A DNA stretch of 64,000 nt from JAFEDN01 sp965651935 (GTDB lineage Bacteria > Pseudomonadota > Gammaproteobacteria > Coxiellales > Coxiellaceae): the NCBI GenBank assembly GCA_965651935.1, contig CBFGTC010000001.1, positions 1 to 64,000 of the forward strand, read 5' to 3'. Position 1 is the first letter of the stretch; the number at the start of each line of letters is the position of its first letter. Of the stretch, positions 34,218 through 43,039 are shown piece after piece. Position numbers and translations under genes: made by a program. The notes beneath the pieces are model-generated. The model saw only the letters and a program-made list of their open reading frames with translations, ran no database searches and was not told the DNA's origin.

Positions 34218-35486
34218 TTATTCCGCTTCGTAAGAAAGAACATCGGAGTTATAGGTTTTTTTTAAAGTCAAAACCACAATTAAACCCAAAGCACTCATGG
34301 TCATTAAGTAATATGCCGGAGCAAAAGCATTAATTTTATCGGTTAAAATACCGACAATTAAAGGCGCAGTCCCACCAAAAATAGCATTTCCTAAATTATA
34401 CGCAAACGCCACGCCACTATAGCGAAAAGGTAAAGGACAATTTTCGAGCGAGACCAATAAAGTCGTGCCTTGTTCTAACGAGCTGAGCACTGCGGCGATG
34501 CTCAATCCCGCAAAAATAAAAATTAATAATTGATGCTGTAACCAATAAAAACACGGTAAGGCAAATAATATGATGCCGCTGGCGGTCAAAGATAAAATTC
34601 TTTTACGCCCGAATCGATCACCCAACATCCCCATCCAGGGTAATAACAAAATCATCCCCAGCAAAAATAAAACCTGACAGACCAGCGCAAAGACTAAAGA
34701 CACCCCAAAATATTGCTGCAGATAATTGGGCATATAAGCGAAACAAATGTAATAAAATGCAGAGCCCATCGCCGTTAACCCTAATATTTGCAGCAAACAC
34801 CATGGCGCTTGACGAAAAGCCGTTAATAACGGCGCTTTCGCCACCTCATTATGACTTTTCAAATATTGGAACACGGTTGTTTCGATTAAATTTAATCGAG
34901 AATATAAAATAAAAAATCCCAAACAACCGCTGAGCATGAACGGTAGGCGCCAACCCCAAGCTTGTACTGCCTCAGGAGGACAAATGGTATTTAAGAGAAT
35001 CGCCAGCAAAGTGGCCAATAAAAATCCAACGTTGGCGCCTACCGCTGCGAAACTGGTGAAAAATCCACGACGCTGACGTGGAGAAGATTCCGCGATATAC
35101 ACCATAATGCCGCTATACTCTCCACCAATTGACAAACCCTGTAGCATACGGAATAGCGTAAATAATAACGGACCCCAAATCCCAATGCGATAATATGACG
35201 GTATTAACCCCATACTTAACGTAGCAAATGACATAATTAAAATCGAATAAATAAGGGTTTTAGCACGGCCAATTGAATCGCCCAGATGGCCAAAAATAAT
35301 GCTGCCTAGAGGACGGCAAATAAAACCGGCTGCAAATATGCTAAACACAATTAAAATTGAAATAGGCTGTGTTTCATTCGGAAAAAATGTTTTACCAATA
35401 AACGGCGAGAGATAAATATACGATCCCGTGTCAAACCACTCTAAGATATTTCCAAAGGCGGTTGCCGCTAACTGTTTGGGCTTCAT
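34218..35486 (-). CDS. MFS transporter, metabolite:H+ symporter (ProP-like) family
   Basis: This 422-residue, 12-span inner-membrane transporter opens with GNILEWFDTGSYIYLSPFIG (12-31), the family signature seen in ProP and alpha-ketoglutarate/citrate permeases. RPLGSIIFGHLGDSIGRAK (near 58-76) is the conserved loop after the second span. FRMLQGLSIGGEYSG (near 112-126) follows, and GDRFGRK in the second half is the repeated loop. The ATG overlaps the gltX stop by four bases. Members take up compatible solutes, dicarboxylates or amino acids; the substrate cannot be predicted. Such transporters are numerous in Legionellales as nutrient importers. Confidence 0.9.
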   Translation of the reverse strand: MKPKQLAATAFGNILEWFDTGSYIYLSPFIGKTFFPNETQPISILIVFSIFAAGFICRPLGSIIFGHLGDSIGRAKTLIYSILIMSFATLSMGLIPSYYRIGIWGPLLFTLFRMLQGLSIGGEYSGIMVYIAESSPRQRRGFFTSFAAVGANVGFLLATLLAILLNTICPPEAVQAWGWRLPFMLSGCLGFFILYSRLNLIETTVFQYLKSHNEVAKAPLLTAFRQAPWCLLQILGLTAMGSAFYYICFAYMPNYLQQYFGVSLVFALVCQVLFLLGMILLLPWMGMLGDRFGRKRILSLTASGIILFALPCFYWLQHQLLIFIFAGLSIAAVLSSLEQGTTLLVSLENCPLPFRYSGVAFAYNLGNAIFGGTAPLIVGILTDKINAFAPAYYLMTMSALGLIVVLTLKKTYNSDVLSYEAE

Positions 35487-36868
35487 GCCTTTAAAACTTG
35501 GGCGAGACGTTCTAGCACTTTTTCACGGCCTAGATAATACAAAGTGGCGTCAATGGGAGGCGATATGGTATCCCCCGTGACCGCGACTCGTAAAGGTTGC
35601 GCGATTCTCCCTAAATTTAATGATTTTTTTTCAGCCAAGCCTTTGATGGCTTGATGGATTTGCGCCATATCCCACTGCGGTAAATTACGCAAGACTTCGT
35701 GCAATTCTTTAAGCACTGGAATAATTTCCTGAGTCAAATGTTTTTCCAAGGCGCTAGGATTATATTGAACGTTTTGAAAGAAATATCGAGAATTTTCCGC
35801 GATTTCTTCTAGAGTTTTGGCACGTTCCGCATACAGATTCAAAATATCAGTTAAATTGGGCCCATGAGCAAAATCAATTTTTCGTTTATGGAGCTGTTGC
35901 GACAAAGCCGGAGCGATAAGAGTTTTATCTAATGTTTTTAAATAGTGTTGGTTTAACCAAGCTAACTTCTCCGGGTTAAATGCGGCAGGAGCTTTTTGTA
36001 AACTGCGAACATCAAAAAGCTTAATCATTTCCTCACGTGAAAAAATTTCTTGGTCTTGGTAAGACCAGCCTAATCGCACCAAATAATTGAGCAAGGCTTG
36101 CGGCAAATAACCCGCTTCCCGGTATTCTAAAACACCGGCAGCGCCATGACGTTTTGATAGACGTTTCCCATCACTACCCAATATAGTCGGGACATGGCCG
36201 TATTGCGGTATTGTGACACCCAAAGCCTCTAAAATATTAATCTGGCGAGGAGTATTATTGATATGATCATCGCCGCGGATAACATGAGAAATTTTCATGT
36301 CCGCATCGTCTACCACCACGACAAAATTATAAGTGGGAGACCCATCACTGCGCGCCAAGATCAAATCATCCAGTTCGGCATTACTGACAACAATTTTACC
36401 TCGCACCATATCTTCGAAGGTGACTGAACCCATTTGTGGATTGCGAAATCGGATAACATAAGCTTCATTACGATTTTCTTCTAAATCTCGGCAGTGGCCA
36501 TCGTATCGGGGCTTCAGCCCGGCAGCCGTTTGCTGTTCGCGCAAGGCTTCTAAGCGTTCTTTGCTGCAATAGCAGCGATACGCTTTTTTGGCTGCTAACA
36601 ATTGTTGCAGTATTTGATGATAACGATCAGAGCGATGGGATTGATAAATAGGTCCTTCATCGTAATCCAGCTCCAGCCACCGCATCGCTTCAATAATGAC
36701 TTCAGCGGATTCTTGAGTAGAGCGCGCTAGGTCGGTATCCTCAATCCGTAGGATAAACGTGCCTTGATTTTTCCTGGCAAATAACCAAGCAAATAAAGCG
36801 GTGCGCGCACCACCGACATGTAAATCTCCGGTAGGACTGGGTGCAAAGCGTGTTCTTACTCCAACCAT
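35483..36868 (-). CDS. gltX: Glutamyl-tRNA synthetase
   Basis: This class I synthetase charges tRNA-Glu (and possibly tRNA-Gln if glutaminyl synthetase is absent). The protein is 461 residues, standard. The HIGH-equivalent motif lies in RFAPSPTGDLHVGGARTALF (7-26), where HVGG replaces HIGH. The KMSKS-equivalent is LSKRHGA (near 237-243). A Cys-rich YRCYCSKE segment (near 97-104) and later CRD are the zinc-binding remnant. It overlaps the epimerase gene by 13 bases upstream and the MFS gene by four downstream. Confidence 0.97.
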   Translation of the reverse strand: MVGVRTRFAPSPTGDLHVGGARTALFAWLFARKNQGTFILRIEDTDLARSTQESAEVIIEAMRWLELDYDEGPIYQSHRSDRYHQILQQLLAAKKAYRCYCSKERLEALREQQTAAGLKPRYDGHCRDLEENRNEAYVIRFRNPQMGSVTFEDMVRGKIVVSNAELDDLILARSDGSPTYNFVVVVDDADMKISHVIRGDDHINNTPRQINILEALGVTIPQYGHVPTILGSDGKRLSKRHGAAGVLEYREAGYLPQALLNYLVRLGWSYQDQEIFSREEMIKLFDVRSLQKAPAAFNPEKLAWLNQHYLKTLDKTLIAPALSQQLHKRKIDFAHGPNLTDILNLYAERAKTLEEIAENSRYFFQNVQYNPSALEKHLTQEIIPVLKELHEVLRNLPQWDMAQIHQAIKGLAEKKSLNLGRIAQPLRVAVTGDTISPPIDATLYYLGREKVLERLAQVLKA

Positions 36869-37722
36869 ATACGTAAAACCCCATGCTCAGTTTGATTCGG
36901 CGCCAACCAACGAACTCCTTCTCCCTTGTTTAACGCATTCGGGAATCCCATCCACGGTTCGATACAAATAAAGGCTTGGTCTGCCGGCGAATATATTTGT
37001 ACATAAGAAAACAAGTTTTCGTCTTCCACTCCTTCAGCCATCATATGGATAACGTCGCCATCCGGGTATCGTAAAGAAAGCGCGTGGTTTTCTCCTAATT
37101 GAGACAATTGCTCATGGATACGGGGATCTGTAGCCGATGCCGGCAATGCTAATAATTCCTGCTCGCCAATAATATCCGTTAAGCTTTCATTATAGAGCAA
37201 ATGGCGGGCCGCTTGAAAGTTAATGATAACCTGGTTTTTGCCATTCTGGGGAGGTGGAGTCGAAAAATAGGGATGAAACCCGGCATAATAGGGCATCGGC
37301 CTATCACCGTGATTGGTGTAAAGCTGCCGGCAAATCAGTGTTCGCCGAGAGACTTCATACCATAATTCGACATTAAAATGAAAAGGATACATTGCCCAAG
37401 TTTTTTCATCATCGCGCAAAGCCAAACACAAATGGTTGTTACTTGCACTTTTCACTTGCCATGACGAATGGGAGGCAAACCCATGGATAGGCAATTCATA
37501 AATATGGCCATCATAACAATAGCGATTAAGTTGTCCTTGATACTCTAACCTGCCACACACCGGAAAGCAGAACGGCCAAGGTAAAAGCTCGGTTGATTGA
37601 AAGAGTAATTCACGCGGGCCTGTTTTGCCGGGCATGATAATAGAGGTCACCGCCCCTCCCCTATCGGGATTAAACGCAACGCGGGTCAAACTGTCTTGGG
37701 AAGCGATAGTATAAATTTCCAT
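36856..37722 (-). CDS. Aldose 1-epimerase-like protein
   Basis: This 288-residue beta-sandwich sugar mutarotase-like protein starts at the ATG at 37722, because GGAG lies seven bases upstream; an ATG five codons earlier would sit on that site. HGFASHSSW (near 91-99) contains the first substrate His, GFHPYFSTPP (near 151-160) the general-acid His, and IEPWMGFPNALN (near 262-273) the catalytic Glu. The LxxxCFPVCGRL-like region near 51-60 fits the family. It may interconvert anomers of a free or phosphorylated hexose. Sequence does not distinguish GalM from the YeaD group. Coupled to gltX by overlap. Confidence 0.87.
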   Translation of the reverse strand: MEIYTIASQDSLTRVAFNPDRGGAVTSIIMPGKTGPRELLFQSTELLPWPFCFPVCGRLEYQGQLNRYCYDGHIYELPIHGFASHSSWQVKSASNNHLCLALRDDEKTWAMYPFHFNVELWYEVSRRTLICRQLYTNHGDRPMPYYAGFHPYFSTPPPQNGKNQVIINFQAARHLLYNESLTDIIGEQELLALPASATDPRIHEQLSQLGENHALSLRYPDGDVIHMMAEGVEDENLFSYVQIYSPADQAFICIEPWMGFPNALNKGEGVRWLAPNQTEHGVLRIWLE

Positions 37723-37837
37723 GGAATGCTCCAACATCGATTTATTAATATTCTATCCTTTAGCACTGCAAAGTTCAAAATACGCTTAATCTCAATTGAT
37801 ATACTGGCTTTACAAAACCCATTGCTCAAGATGATTA

Positions 37838-37865
37838 ATGACAATTTTTATAAAACCGATATAAT
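37838..37865 (+). promoter_or_regulatory. Sigma70-like promoter of tamA, very close to the start codon
   Basis: ATGACA (37838-37843, five of six) and a perfect TATAAT (37860-37865) are separated by 16 bases. The -10 box ends only eight bases before the ATG at 37874, so the mRNA would be leaderless or nearly so. No ribosome-binding site is seen. Confidence 0.55.
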
Positions 37866-37873
37866 TGACGCTA

Positions 37874-39700
37874 ATGAAGAAATGGTTAATTCCTCTTATA
37901 ATTTTGTGCTTATTTATGACAGTGCGGTCAACTTGGGCGCAGCAACAAGAAGGAATTATTCAAATTACAGTACACGGACTCGATGAGCCCTTAAAAACGC
38001 AAATTGTTAATTTACTCACCAATCGCAGCAGAGATATCACCACCCCCATCACTGAGGATAAAATCAATCAGTTTTATCAAAAATCACCTTTGTTAATTCA
38101 AAAAGGCTTAGAACCTTATGGTTATTTTAATGCCCAAGTGAGGCCCACAATCTCACGCGCCGGTAATACCTGGGCTTTAGTTTTTTATGTTAATCGTGGC
38201 CCTCCGGTGCGAGTTATCCATGTGGATTTGCAAATTAGCGGCGAAGGTTCGCAAGATGAAGCGTTTTCTCACCTCTCCCAGAATATACCCATTAAATCCA
38301 GCCAAATTTTTACCGTCGATAATTACCAAGCTGCGAAAGATGCGCTTTTCAACCTAGCTTCTAACCGAGGTTATTTTGACGCCAAAATGAATTTAAGCCA
38401 AATTATTATGAATGTTCAGGCTAAACAAGCTTCGATCGTTTTGCACTTTGATACAGGGCGACGCTACCGGTTTGGGCCAACTTTATTCCCGCCTACGGAT
38501 TTAAATTCAGATTTTTTAGCCCGCTATTTACGATATCGTGAAGGTGAATTTTACAATAATGCCGCAGTTCAAAAAACTCAACAGGTGTTGGCCGGGAGTG
38601 GATATTTTTCTCAGACGGTAGTGACTCCTCTGCCTGCCCAGGCACAGGACAACAAAGTCCCTGTCAAAGTAGATTTGACCCCAGTTAAACCTCAACGCTA
38701 CACCTTCGGCTTGGGTTATGGCACTGACACAGGCCCGCGGGGAACTGTGGGATTTAATTGGATACCTGTCAATTCTTATGGTCATCACATCAATTTTTTG
38801 GCGCGAGGGTCTTATCTTAAAATCAGCGATAAAAAACATCTGCAAAATAATACTATCAATGGCAGTTATATTATTCCCGGCAAAGACCCCAGCACGGATT
38901 CTTATGCGATTAGCGCCGGTTATGGCAATATAATCCAAGATTCCATCAGCGGATTCCCCAATGAAGCCGAAAGTTTTAAAGCTTCAGGCAGTTATAACAC
39001 TTTATTTGGGGAAGATTGGTTACAAACTTTGGCGTTGACCTATCTGAATGAACGCTCAGCCTTTAATACAACCGGTTCAGACGGAACGGCAACGCAAGAC
39101 CGGCACAATGCAATCTTGCTCTATCCTAGTGGCCACTGGGATTATATTCATGATCGCGCTATTTTACGTAATAAAATTGTGAATAATGGCATTAGTGGCA
39201 GCTTAGACATTTTAGCCGCTTCGCAAGCCCTATTTTCAGAAACGAATGTCATTCAAATTAAAGCCGCCATGAAAGCCTTAGCGACTTTTGACCCTACCCA
39301 TACTCGTTTTTTATTCCGTAGCCAAATCGGGAGAACTCAAATTGATAATATCAATGATTTGCCTTTAACTCTGCAATTATATGCCGGAGGCCCTACCAGT
39401 ATTCGCGGATATAAATATAACAGCATCGGCCCCGGTAAAAATTTGGTTATCGTCAGTGGGGAAATTCAGCAACGAGTATACAATAATTGGTATTTAGCGG
39501 CTTTTATTGATGCGGGCTCGGTTACCGAAACCAATCAACCTAAACCCAAGTATTTGAGAGAGGTTGCTGGTGCAGGCGTCGGAGTCGTGGTGTTAACCCC
39601 AATTGGATCGGTGGAATTGGATGTGGCACGTCCTTTACCAATTAATAACACTCCGCAAAAAACCTGGCAATTGGAATTCTCAGTGGGAGCTGAACTTTAA
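37874..39700 (+). CDS. tamA: Translocation and assembly module outer-membrane protein TamA
   Basis: This Omp85-family protein works with TamB in outer-membrane protein insertion and envelope lipid transport. The protein is 608 residues. A signal peptide spans about 1-22 (cleavage near TWA-QQQ) and three POTRA domains about 25-265. A 16-strand BamA-like barrel follows with the motif AGGPTSIRGYKYNSIGP (near 510-526) and a C-terminal strand ending ...EFSVGAEL. I chose the ATG at 37874 over the TTG at 37865 because the signal peptide begins there. The stop and the tamB start overlap as TAATG, the standard tamA-tamB pairing. Confidence 0.95.
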   Translation: MKKWLIPLIILCLFMTVRSTWAQQQEGIIQITVHGLDEPLKTQIVNLLTNRSRDITTPITEDKINQFYQKSPLLIQKGLEPYGYFNAQVRPTISRAGNTWALVFYVNRGPPVRVIHVDLQISGEGSQDEAFSHLSQNIPIKSSQIFTVDNYQAAKDALFNLASNRGYFDAKMNLSQIIMNVQAKQASIVLHFDTGRRYRFGPTLFPPTDLNSDFLARYLRYREGEFYNNAAVQKTQQVLAGSGYFSQTVVTPLPAQAQDNKVPVKVDLTPVKPQRYTFGLGYGTDTGPRGTVGFNWIPVNSYGHHINFLARGSYLKISDKKHLQNNTINGSYIIPGKDPSTDSYAISAGYGNIIQDSISGFPNEAESFKASGSYNTLFGEDWLQTLALTYLNERSAFNTTGSDGTATQDRHNAILLYPSGHWDYIHDRAILRNKIVNNGISGSLDILAASQALFSETNVIQIKAAMKALATFDPTHTRFLFRSQIGRTQIDNINDLPLTLQLYAGGPTSIRGYKYNSIGPGKNLVIVSGEIQQRVYNNWYLAAFIDAGSVTETNQPKPKYLREVAGAGVGVVVLTPIGSVELDVARPLPINNTPQKTWQLEFSVGAEL

Positions 39701-42700
39701 TGAGCAGTTTGTTTTTAAAATGGATTATCACCCTATTCCGCTTTATCGGAATTTTGTTGATCAGTTCTATTTTCGCGCTGGGAATTTTACTACTCACCCC
39801 CTTAGGCTTAAAACTGAGTCTCGATATGCTTAATCAGAATATCCCTGGCCAATTGCATTACCAAAAAGTTCAAGGCATTATTTTTGGTCCACTGACTTTG
39901 CATAAAGTGAGTTACCAATACGAGGACCAATTATATACCGCCAGCCGGATCCATTTACGTTGGCATCCTTCTTCTCTGCTGGCGGGACAACTGGATATCA
40001 TTTCGCTGAAAGTCGATGATTTAAATATCACCATCCCGCAAGCTCCTGCGCCTAAAACGGCTTTTTCATGGAGTCAATTGCAACAGGATTTGCAACGGGT
40101 CCGCCCGCAACTGACTTCTTTGCAATTGCCTTTTCAGTTAGAAATTAATTCCGCGGCCATTAAAAATTTTAGCTGGCGTCAACGTCCCGGCGCGCCCACC
40201 TTACAAGTTAAAGAAATAAAAATGCAAAATGTTCTCCTAGATCGAGAGCATTTACAAGGTGATGCACAAGCTCAATTCATTCTCCCTTATGCATTACAAA
40301 CTCAACTGAGTATCAAAGGCACACCGCAAGATTACCATTTTAATTTGCAGGCGAATAATCCACAAATGCGATGGACTCTGGATGGCAAAGTGAATACTCA
40401 TCAAGTTCAATTGGATGCGCCGCAAGTATTATTGTTTGGCGGGGAAATTAATGCCCATTTATTATGGCAGTGGGAATCTCCTATGTCATGGCAATTGTCT
40501 TTAGCAGGCCGTCATTTAGATTTAAGCAGTATCGAGTCCAATTTACCCCAGCCTATTGAAATTTTTGTCAACTCTACTGGATATTTAGGCCGTGACCATC
40601 CTCATTTTTCCTGGACTCTGAACTTAAAAACGCCTCAATCTCAATTAGATACTCAGGGGCAATTTGACCGGCAATGGGATTTAAAATGGAATTTTAAAAC
40701 TCGTCAATTGGCTGAGCTGTTTCCTTTTAGCAGCGGCTCTGTGCGCAGCCAAGGCGAATTGCATGGTTTATTGACAAAGCCTTTAACGAAAGGTTTTTTG
40801 CAAGCCTATTTATTTCGTTGGCAAGACTATCGAGCCGACAAATTAAATATCAATTGGGATTTGGATATGGGAGAAAATAAAATCTCTCAGTTTCAAATTG
40901 CGGGGGAGGAGTTATTCTATCAAGCTTTTGAATTGCAAAAATTAAAATTGACTGGCACTGGAAGATTAAATCAACACCATTTGGATGCCGATGTCCGGGC
41001 TTATGATTCGCATTTAAATCTAGCGCTTGCCGGTGGTTATAATCAACAAGCTTGGCAAGGTTCTATCCAAAAATTAACTCTTAACGCTCCTTATGTGGGA
41101 GAGTTGCAATTGGTTCAGCCAACGGCTTTATTATTATCTTTGAAAAAATCAGAAGTCATGGCGTTATGCTTAAAAAACCCGTATCAAGCTCAAGTTTGTT
41201 TAAAAGCGACGTTGAATGGCATCGACAAAACTTGGCAAACGGCATTGACTGGCCGATTAAATTTTCAACAAATTTCAACTTTGGCTCCTGAAAATGTCTC
41301 AATAAATTTACCCATGAATATCCATTTTCGCGCCGAAGGCACAGCAGATAATTTAAAATCTTTACAAATGGATGCTAGTACCTCTGGTGGTGCGGTGAGT
41401 TTTAAAGGCGAAACTCCCGTGATAATTGAGATTCAAAATGGTCGACTGGCCGCTCATTTTGATAAAAATGGGGGAGTGTTATCGGCACACATTAACTTGG
41501 CTAACAATAATTTAATTGATACGGCTATTTCCCTGCCAAAGGCCACCAGCGCCACTGTATTTTCTAAAGACCAAGCTATACAGGGTAAATTCTCATTGAT
41601 CTTAAATAACTTGTCGATAATTCAAGCTTTGGCGCCAGATTTCATTAATACTCGTGGTTCAATGCAAGCGGATTTTACGGTGGGCGGGGTTTTAGGTGAG
41701 CCCACGCTGACGGGACATACTCATTTAGAAGGCGGGGAAATAAAAATTCCTGGGTTAAATATCCAATTAGACGATATTAAGTTAGCGCTGATGACAAAAG
41801 GTAACGTACTGGATTATTTTATCAATGCTACTTCGGCTGGCCGGCCTTTACAATTAACGGGTAAAACAAAATTGCTCGAAGGATTTCCCACGGGAATGAC
41901 TTTAACAGGCGATACGGTATTATTAGCAGATACGCCTAGCTATACTGCCTATGTTTCGCCCAATGTCCATGCTGACATTAATGGTCGCAATATTAATATT
42001 AGCGGTAATGTGAATATTCCCACTGCCGTTTTGCATCAATTTGATTTTCAAGTGGCTAGCAGCTTACCCGAAGAAGAAATCGTGTATGTGGGTGAACGTC
42101 CGCTAGTTAAAGCCAGCCCTTGGAATTTAACGATGAATTTAAATATTAATTTAGGGCAAAACGTTCGAGTGGATACATCCGTCCTTAAAGGTAAGCTTTC
42201 AGGGAACTTGATGCTTTTATCTCAACCCAAACAGGTTCTGCTTGCGACGGGAAGGGTAGATTTTAGTGAAGGCAGCATTGAAATTTATAATCGCACTCTT
42301 TCCATTACCTCTGGTTCCGGAATTATTTATCGCCGTAATCCTTTGTCCAACCCGAATTTGAGTTTGCAAGCCACCACTAAAATTATTATTACGGATATTG
42401 TGAGTCAGCAGCAATTGGGAACAAATGAAATCACGGTGGGAATGAACGTGGCGGGGACTTCCACCTCGCCTCAAATTACTCTATTTTCCAGTGCAGGCAA
42501 TTTATCGCAAGCGGATATGCTTTCGTTTTTATTATTAGGGACTTCCAGCTCTGGCATTTCTCCCTACAACATCAATCTCATGTTACAAGCGCTAAATACC
42601 TTGCCCTTTACCAAAAGGGGAGCGGGTAATATTCAAAGTTTTACTAACCAAATAAAACAAAGTTTAGGTCTAAGTGAGTTTGGTGTTGAATCGGAAGCGG

Positions 42701-43011
42701 TATTAGGACCAACCGGCGAATACATTCCCACTGCTACGCCAACGTCTTATTTTGTGGTGGGGAAACGCTTAAGTTCTCGTGTTTATTTGCGTTATAAATA
42801 TGATCCCTTTTTGGAAACAAATTTATTCCAACTAAATTATTTATTCTCTCAAAATTGGAGTTTACGCTTAGAAACCAATGCCAGCAATCAAAATGGCATT
42901 GATATACTCTACACTTTACAAGTGGGGTCTTCCAAAGCAGCTAATAAATCGAACGGCAATTCAAGTTCTAGCGCCACAAGTGATCCCAGCCTCACTCCCC
43001 CGCCGCCTTAA
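39700..43011 (+). CDS. tamB: Translocation and assembly module inner-membrane protein TamB
   Basis: This AsmA-like bridge protein spans the periplasm and partners TamA. The protein is 1,103 residues, somewhat shorter than E. coli TamB. A single N-terminal span lies at about 9-33 (FRFIGILLISSIFALGILLL), followed by a long repetitive beta-rich chain that would form the taco-like hydrophobic groove. The conserved C-terminal DUF490 domain occupies about 740-1080, including RVDFSEGSIEIYNR, a QADMLSFLLLG motif and TNLFQLNYLFSQNWSLRLE. The last 25 residues are a Ser/Pro-rich tail. It is translationally coupled to tamA. Confidence 0.94.
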   Translation: MSSLFLKWIITLFRFIGILLISSIFALGILLLTPLGLKLSLDMLNQNIPGQLHYQKVQGIIFGPLTLHKVSYQYEDQLYTASRIHLRWHPSSLLAGQLDIISLKVDDLNITIPQAPAPKTAFSWSQLQQDLQRVRPQLTSLQLPFQLEINSAAIKNFSWRQRPGAPTLQVKEIKMQNVLLDREHLQGDAQAQFILPYALQTQLSIKGTPQDYHFNLQANNPQMRWTLDGKVNTHQVQLDAPQVLLFGGEINAHLLWQWESPMSWQLSLAGRHLDLSSIESNLPQPIEIFVNSTGYLGRDHPHFSWTLNLKTPQSQLDTQGQFDRQWDLKWNFKTRQLAELFPFSSGSVRSQGELHGLLTKPLTKGFLQAYLFRWQDYRADKLNINWDLDMGENKISQFQIAGEELFYQAFELQKLKLTGTGRLNQHHLDADVRAYDSHLNLALAGGYNQQAWQGSIQKLTLNAPYVGELQLVQPTALLLSLKKSEVMALCLKNPYQAQVCLKATLNGIDKTWQTALTGRLNFQQISTLAPENVSINLPMNIHFRAEGTADNLKSLQMDASTSGGAVSFKGETPVIIEIQNGRLAAHFDKNGGVLSAHINLANNNLIDTAISLPKATSATVFSKDQAIQGKFSLILNNLSIIQALAPDFINTRGSMQADFTVGGVLGEPTLTGHTHLEGGEIKIPGLNIQLDDIKLALMTKGNVLDYFINATSAGRPLQLTGKTKLLEGFPTGMTLTGDTVLLADTPSYTAYVSPNVHADINGRNINISGNVNIPTAVLHQFDFQVASSLPEEEIVYVGERPLVKASPWNLTMNLNINLGQNVRVDTSVLKGKLSGNLMLLSQPKQVLLATGRVDFSEGSIEIYNRTLSITSGSGIIYRRNPLSNPNLSLQATTKIIITDIVSQQQLGTNEITVGMNVAGTSTSPQITLFSSAGNLSQADMLSFLLLGTSSSGISPYNINLMLQALNTLPFTKRGAGNIQSFTNQIKQSLGLSEFGVESEAVLGPTGEYIPTATPTSYFVVGKRLSSRVYLRYKYDPFLETNLFQLNYLFSQNWSLRLETNASNQNGIDILYTLQVGSSKAANKSNGNSSSSATSDPSLTPPPP

Positions 43012-43039
43012 TTTTGAGTGAGTTGGTTTTTAATTAAAA

